A DNA stretch of 64,000 nucleotides from Fuerstiella marisgermanici. Lineage in GTDB: Bacteria > Planctomycetota > Planctomycetia > Planctomycetales > Planctomycetaceae. Shown piece after piece: positions 57,901-64,000 of this stretch. Position 1 is the first letter of the stretch. Each line of letters begins with the position of its first letter. The position numbers and the translations under genes are program-made. The notes beneath the pieces were generated by a model, which ran no database searches, was not told the origin of the DNA, and was given only the letters and a program-made list of their open reading frames with translations. The stretch is taken from the NCBI RefSeq assembly GCF_001983935.1, contig NZ_CP017641.1, positions 3,844,001 to 3,908,000 on the forward strand, given 5' to 3'.

Positions 57901-60900
57901 TGGTGGCCAGCACTCGACATCGCGCAAGCTCAACGCGAAATCCGGTCTGAGTCTGGTGATGTTCGCCGGCGATCCCGGCGAACAATATCGACTGAACGGA
58001 GCCACGGTCAGCATCACGTCCGCACCCGTGAACGAAGGTGATACGGCCAGACATTCCGGGACGTTCACAGACGTCGATGGCGATATCGTCAGTGTTGCAG
58101 CCACCGATGCTCAGGGGCAGCTGATCGGTGCGGTTACGCTGGATTCCTCTTCACCGGGCAGTGGTTTGTGGAACTGGACTTACGACACGACAGACGGTCC
58201 GGACGAGAATCAGGCGATCACCGTCACCGCGACCGACGAACACGGTGCGACCGACACGGCCACCTTTGATCTGCTGGTCAACAACGTGGCACCGACGTTT
58301 GATATTTTCGACGAAGATCTATCGGCTGAAGACCTGCTGGCAGACGCGGCATTTTTTGTGCGTTCGGCAACGCTCGGCAGTGACGGTCAGAGTTCATATC
58401 TGGATATTGGTCAGGGGGCCAACGCCAGTACATCGGAACCTGAGAAAATTCTGCAGGTACCGCTGGCCGATGCCGGAAGCAACGTCGACCGGATCGTGCT
58501 GAGCATTGAAGCGCCATTTGTGAGTGTTACCGGAGACGATGATCTCGGAATCGCCATAACTGACGGCACTAATGTCATCGGACTTGTGCGGGGCGACAAC
58601 AACGGAGGTCAGATGTACGTCCGGGAATGGACGGACAATGGCGCCGATGGGCTTCAGACCAACAGCCAGTTAATTACACCGGGCAACAACATCGGATTCC
58701 CCACAATTCTGGATGTTGAAATCCACCTGAGTGCTCTGCAGACGGTCGTCACCGGAACGTCAAACGGATTCACGGGCACCGCCACGTCAGCTTCCGTCCT
58801 CGACCCGAATGCCGCACTGAGTTTAGTGTTAATGGGCAATAACGCTCAGGAGACGTACCGCATCCGCAGCATTTCCGCGACGGTTCACAGCGAGTTGAGC
58901 GTCAGCCCGAACCCCGTGGATGAAGGCAGCGAGGTCACACTCACCGGAACGTTTGCTGACCCCGGTGCCGGCGATGAACACACGATTGAAGTGAACTGGG
59001 GCGACGGCAACACCACAAATCATGTACTACCGGTGGGAGATCGCACGTTTTCCATTCCCTACACGTATGCAGACGACGATCCGACCGGAACTGCGAGCGA
59101 TGAATACACCATTTCCGTTTCCATATCAGATGATGATGGTGGCGTCTCCGCCGGAGACAGCAGCGAGTTTGAAGCATTCAATAATGGCGCGGCAGTTCCG
59201 CTCGGAGGCGGTGAAGCCTGGTTCGCGTCGCAGTCCAGTGGCTGGAAGATTTATGATCAGTTCTCGTTGTCCCAGCAGACTCTCCTTTCATCAGCCCTGC
59301 TGCAGGTTGCCACAGAAGATTCGAACCTCAGCCAGTTCGAATTTGGCATCTTCGCTAAATCAGGCAGCCACCCGGGAGCACCACTCTCCAACTTTATATT
59401 CTCTCCCGGAGACTACGTTGCCACGCAAAATGGCATTCCCAAATCATTCAGCGGGATTGGCTGGAACATCTCTTTCGATTTTCCAGCCCCTGTGGATTTG
59501 CCCGCTGGCGACTACTTCATTGGATTCCAGGGTCTGGGATCAACGCGGTTGCGGTCACTGGGAACCGGGTCTGGCGACGGATTCATTCAACAGCAGAACA
59601 GCAATGGCGCATTCGTCAGTCGCGAAGTTGGCAATGGCAACATTCCTTTTGTCCTGACAGCCATGGATGTGGGGCAGTCTGCTACCACGAACATCATGGT
59701 GAACAACGTTGCTCCCACGGCGACAGTGACGGCTCCGTCCACAGCTGGCCAGAATCAGACGGTCAACCTTTCTGCAAACGTCAGTGACCCGGGGACAGAT
59801 TCATTTACCTACAACTGGACTGTGACGCTGCCAACTGGTGGTTCCATCGGCCTGAGCGGTGCCACGCCGAGTTTCCAGACGGGCGGCGATGGGAATTATC
59901 AGGTGGACCTGACGGTCACGGATGACGATGGTGGATCAGGTTCCGCGTCGCTGCAGATTGTGGTCGACGATGAAGTGCCCACGATCACGTCGGTGACGAC
60001 GGACGATGGCACCGATCTGGTGGCCAGCGGCATTCTGCCGGAGGGCACAAATGCGATCGACATCCGCTTCAGTGAAGTGGTCGAGAATACCACGGCGACT
60101 CACAAAGTCGTGCTGCAGCGCGCGGGAAGTGATGGGCTGCTGGGGACATCCGACGACCCTGTCGTCACGCTCAGCAATGTTACCTATACCGGCCTGACGG
60201 CCACCGTGGTGCTGCCGTCTCTGCCGGAAGACATCTATCGTCTGACGGTTTCCGACGACGTGGTCGACACGGCCGGCAATGCTCTGGATGGGGATACCGA
60301 CGGAGTCGCCGGCGACAACTTCACCCTGGACCTCGTCGGCGGCCCCGCGCCCACCCACGACCTGACCTCACCCAACGGCTTCACCTTCGATCCGGAAATC
60401 GGCGGCTGGGGCGCCGGACAACTGGTGCAGGGAACGAATAATGCCTTTGACGGTTTGAATCGTTTGGAGGTGTCCGGCACAGCCTACCTGCCGTCGTTTG
60501 TGGAGCACGTGGAGACTCCCGCGGGTGCCAGTTACACTGGCTATCAGATGGAATCGCTGGTGCATTCCGGGGGCCTCACCGTGTCGCAGACAATTGAGCT
60601 GCCGTCGGACGGAAGCGTGGACATTTCCGGATTCATCAGAATGCAGACTGAAGCAAGGCCCATGTCCGGACTGGGTGGCGGTCGCCTTTACATCGACGGC
60701 CAACTTCATCGGGACTACATGGAGTTCTTTGATGGCCAGCAGGTAAACAGCTTCACCGGTCACAAATTACCGTTCCGGGAAGTGTTACATCTTTCTGCTG
60801 GAACTCACACGATCGAATTAAGGCCGTTCAGTGGTGGCTACCACTGGGGCGGCACGACGGTCGTGCCGCTGCAAGAATGGTTCCAACTCGATGTGATGTC

Positions 60901-62545
60901 GTTTTCGCAACCCTCCGTAGGTAATGGCTCGATCGAGTATTCCGGGAGTAACAGCAGTCATAGCGGTCTTGAAGTACACCGTAAAGTCACAACGCCCAGC
61001 ACCGGCAGCGAAGACTTTGCACGCACACTCGACGTATTCCACAACCCGACTTCCGGCGATGTGACCACCACGGCCAGGCTGATCGGCAACCTGGGCTCCG
61101 ATGCCAACACCGTTGTGTTTGCCACATCCGACGGGGACACGATTGTCGAACCCACCGACTGGTGGATCGGCACCGACGACGGTGATGGCAGCGGGGCGCC
61201 GGCCGTGATCCATTACATCCACGGTCCCGGAACCAGTCTGCAGCCGAATCAAATTGCGCTGAGCGGTGATCTGGGCGACAATATTGACTGGACCTACGAC
61301 CTCACCGTGCCGGCCGGTGAAACGGTTCGACTGGCTCACTTTACGATTACCGCGGACACTCGAGCGGCCGCCATCACCGCCGCCAACGCGCTGGTGATTC
61401 CGGACGGCTTTGCCAACCAGGCGGCCGCCTTTCTGAGCGACGGGGAACTCGATTCCATCGCCAACTTCGTCTTCAACACACCGCCGCAGGCCGATGCCGG
61501 TGGGCCGTATACGGCGGACGAAGGATCATCGTTCACGCTGGATGCGTCGGCATCGACAGACAACGAAACCGCCAGCAGCGGGCTGACGTTTCAATGGGAT
61601 CTGGACTACGACGGCAGCACGTTTGATGTCGATGCCACCGGCGAACAGCCCAGTGTCAGCTTCCCGGACGACTTCGCCACCCGCACGATCGCCGTCCGCG
61701 TCACCGATCCGGATGGTGAGTTCGATCTTGGGACGACGACTCTGACGGTTGCGAACGTTGCTCCGACACCATTGATCGACAGCATCAGTTTGGTTCGTCA
61801 GGAAGGTACTCAGGTTGATGTGTCGGCATCGGCGACGGATCCAGCGGGAGCGAACGATATGCTGACGTACAGTTATCAGGTGCTGAAGGACGGCAGTGCG
61901 TACGATTCCGGCAGCGGCGTGGACCAGACCAGCTTCAGCTTCACACCGGACGACAACGGCAGCTATGACATTGTGGTGACAGTGAGTGATGAAGACGGTG
62001 GGAGTTCCACGGTCAGTCAGACGATCACGGTCGACAACGGGGCTCCGGACTTGGTTCTCGATCCCGTGATATCGATCGATGAGAACGGAACCGCGATTCT
62101 GACCGGAACGATCACAGATCCGGGTACGCTGGATACGTTCACGCTGGATATCAATTGGGGTGATGCGCTCAGCCCCAACGATACGGAGCAGTACACGTTT
62201 GCGGCCAGTGCCAGCGGTACCCAGACGTTTACCCTGACGCATCAGTATCTGGATGACAACCCGACCAGTGATCCGTCAAACGTTTACACCATCAACGCCT
62301 CCGTCACTGATAATGACACTGGCACTGGTTCTGATGTCGAAGCCGTTACTGTCAACAACGTGGCGCCGACCCTCGGAAATCTGTCCATCACCTCCCCCAT
62401 TGACGAGAACGATACCGCGACGCTGACCGGAGACATCGTTGATCCGGGAACGCTGGATACGTTCACGCTGACGGTCGACTGGGGCGATGGCTCACCGGTT
62501 GAAACCTTTCACTATGCAGCCGGAACAACATCCTTCAGTGAGTAG
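54926..62545 (+). pseudogene. Giant cell-surface protein with cadherin and PKD-like repeats, cut off by IS66
   Basis: More than 2,530 residues are encoded from ATG 54926 (a TTG lies five codons earlier). The basic N-terminus leads to LEDRCLLA at about 50-57, a motif common at the start of large planctomycete surface proteins. Then come an autotransporter-like beta-helix region with GNSYTGETLVSGGTLIV (to about 540), a cadherin-like domain (TPDLNFAGSDSFEFRVTDD), two cadherin repeats (VDENTPIGTAVGTLSTEDPD; VDENSPSGTVVGTLVSTDED), two copies of a lectin-like block (IDYERLTGDNDPHFGITDGQ and a relative) and several PKD-like domains with WGDG signatures. The frame enters the IS66 end at 62542 and stops at 62545, in the middle of a PKD-like repeat, so the original protein was longer. 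Confidence 0.85.
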
Positions 62546-64000
62546 CTGTCCATTTCCGCGTGGTGCGCAGCGTGAGGTGTGGTGTTCAGTTGGCGGGGAC
62601 GAGTTTGGACAGTCGCGACTGACCGGGCGGCGCGGAGGTCAGGCCGACTTCAAGTTTCAGTCGATCAAACAGACTGAATCCATCCTGCTGCCACGTCATG
62701 ACCTCGGCCACCACGGAACTGAGCGTTGGTGTTTTCAGATGGAGATTCAGCGATTCCAGGACGCTTGTAAGAATGCTGCGGCGACGGGCTCCCTTCGATG
62801 TTTTGCTCGTTCGACCTGTGCGACGGTCCATGGCCGCGCCGCGAAGACTGCGTTCCGCTTCGTTGTTCGTTGCTGGCGCGGCCGGGCTTGTCACAAAACA
62901 AAACAACTCCTCTTCCGTCATCAGCCGAATCAGTTCTGAGACCAGGTTGTCAAAATCCTTGCCGAAGTCGGCCGCCCGAACATCGGAATCCTCGGCGCAG
63001 TAACGCACCAGCAGAGCCGCCAGCGTGTTATCAAGTTCATCGACCTTCGCCGCACGACCGGCATCGCCAAGACGACCATCGGCGGCGTGGCGTTTGGCCG
63101 CGTAGAAAATTTCCAGCAGGCCGTCGAGCAGTCGCTGGTACTCTTCGTTGTCCGGCTTCAGCAGCGTCAGACGGATGGCCTTCCGCAGCAGGTGAGCCCA
63201 GCATTTCTGTGCGTGACTGAAACCTCGGTACACGGCCGCATCGTCCGAAACAAGCACGCCTCCAAACAATTCTTTCGACAGGATCTGAGCCAGTGTGTCG
63301 CCGTCTTTGCGGCATCCGAAGATCAGCACGCGCGCCTTCTCCGACAAAAAAGCCCACACGCTGTTGATACTCCAACTGGTTTCGTCTGCATGCACAATCG
63401 CACTGAACGCCATCAGGTCACACAGAGATTCGAATTCCTGTTCCCAACGCCGTGCCAGTTGATTCAACAGAGCGTCCGCCTGGGATTTGCCGAGCGGCAG
63501 ATTCCAGAAGAATTCAATCAATGCACACGTCTTGTCGATCGACAGTCCCGTGATGGTCACAATGCGAGCCAGCGCGATATGAACTTCAATGCCGAATTCG
63601 GACCGCGGCCACACGCCCGGAATTTCGGATTTCTCGCCGTTGGGGCCGTGATAGATTTCATAGACGACCTGCACGGCTTGGCCGTTGATCACTCTCCAGA
63701 CGAAACGTTCCCGAACGAAACGGCACTCTGCGACGTTGTAACCTTCCGGCAGAATGAGTTCGCGTCGTTCGGCGTTGTCCGCTTTCTGCTCGGTTGTGCG
63801 ACGACCGCGACGCGCCGAGGATTGTTTTTTGCGACCTTTTCGGCGGCCCGTTTCAGCGCGGCGTCTCTCTTCCGCCGTCACCGAAAACGCCTCGTCGAGT
63901 CGCTCTGTGGGGTTCTTACCTTCGAGCTCTTCAATCCGATCACGCAGCCGCCGGTTCTCGTCCCGCAGCTCCGCAACCTCACGCTGCAGGCTAAGCACAA
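62542..64000 (-). mobile_element. IS66-family element, copy 2 (runs off the window)
   Basis: It starts with GTAGCTGTCCATTTC at 62542, the same terminal repeat as copy 1, here in reverse orientation. The other end lies outside; by the length of copy 1 it should be near 64112. It has inserted into the giant surface protein gene. The flank TTCAGTGA (62534-62541) is the expected left half of the target duplication. Confidence 0.92.
62586..64000 (-). CDS. IS66-family transposase (copy 2, N-terminus outside the window)
   Basis: The visible 470 residues are identical to residues 17-486 of the copy 1 transposase, including the coiled coil, the basic stretch and the acidic residues in HADETSW, SDDAAVYRG and NNEAERSLR. 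Only the first 16 residues are missing because the window ends. It is intact as far as seen. Identity between copies means one arose from the other, or both from a third, only recently. Confidence 0.92.
   Translation of the reverse strand, partial: VLSLQREVAELRDENRRLRDRIEELEGKNPTERLDEAFSVTAEERRRAETGRRKGRKKQSSARRGRRTTEQKADNAERRELILPEGYNVAECRFVRERFVWRVINGQAVQVVYEIYHGPNGEKSEIPGVWPRSEFGIEVHIALARIVTITGLSIDKTCALIEFFWNLPLGKSQADALLNQLARRWEQEFESLCDLMAFSAIVHADETSWSINSVWAFLSEKARVLIFGCRKDGDTLAQILSKELFGGVLVSDDAAVYRGFSHAQKCWAHLLRKAIRLTLLKPDNEEYQRLLDGLLEIFYAAKRHAADGRLGDAGRAAKVDELDNTLAALLVRYCAEDSDVRAADFGKDFDNLVSELIRLMTEEELFCFVTSPAAPATNNEAERSLRGAAMDRRTGRTSKTSKGARRRSILTSVLESLNLHLKTPTLSSVVAEVMTWQQDGFSLFDRLKLEVGLTSAPPGQSRLSKLVPAN

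Overview
The window looks like a planctomycete chromosome. The pointers are an ECF sigma factor next to a Ser/Thr kinase fused to WD40 repeats, a giant surface protein with an N-terminal LEDRCLLA motif, a caspase fused to a formylglycine-generating-enzyme (FGE)-like domain, and a cluster of TPR-CHAT proteases. No rRNA gene, complete tRNA gene, CRISPR array or replication origin was seen. Names rest on motif reading only; no database search was possible.

Region 1 (378-39443) holds five paralogous exported TPR-CHAT proteins (378-4226, 8095-11628, 23105-29288, 29387-33061, 35799-39443), a 157-bp CHAT remnant (about 12499-12655), and two caspase-fold proteins: a WD40-caspase at 4310-7666 and a caspase-FGE protein at 33170-35332. 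All five CHAT proteins keep the His/Cys pair and end in the same AAFQLSGDWR tail. All carry an N-terminal signal peptide, so they probably act outside the cytoplasm. Two of them (8095 and 23105) share about 430 bp of homologous upstream DNA, which shows a segmental duplication. A DUF3592 protein, a YbjN-like protein and a CCA-adding-type nucleotidyltransferase sit between.

Region 2 (15102-26923) is an insertion-sequence cluster that can be unpicked base by base. An IS630 element lies just past the end of a nucleotidyltransferase-like gene and is itself split by an IS66 element. The same nucleotidyltransferase gene is split by an IS3 element, which is interrupted by an ISAs1 element. A second, different ISAs1 element splits the third TPR-CHAT gene. 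Removing the elements and one copy of each target duplication restores the reading frames. The IS630 transposase also needs removal of an 11-bp tandem duplication, and the nucleotidyltransferase gene also carries a one-base frameshift. A SABATH-type methyltransferase lies between the disrupted genes.

Region 3 (39444-48138) holds a small secreted protein, a gene-poor stretch with a tRNA 3'-half-like sequence and an inverted repeat, a two-gene operon of large unrecognised proteins with hydrophobic segments (41416-46447, minus strand), and a small protein with two P-loops. The two-gene operon is the least explained part of the window.

Region 4 (48139-64000) holds the kinase-WD40 gene with its ECF sigma factor, a 1.5-kb gene-poor gap, and a surface protein of more than 2,500 residues cut in mid-domain by a second IS66 copy. 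The encoded protein of that copy matches the first one throughout the visible part, so IS66 moved recently. The working picture is an exported proteolytic and surface-protein region, probably tied to cell-envelope signalling or conflict, that is being broken up by transposition.
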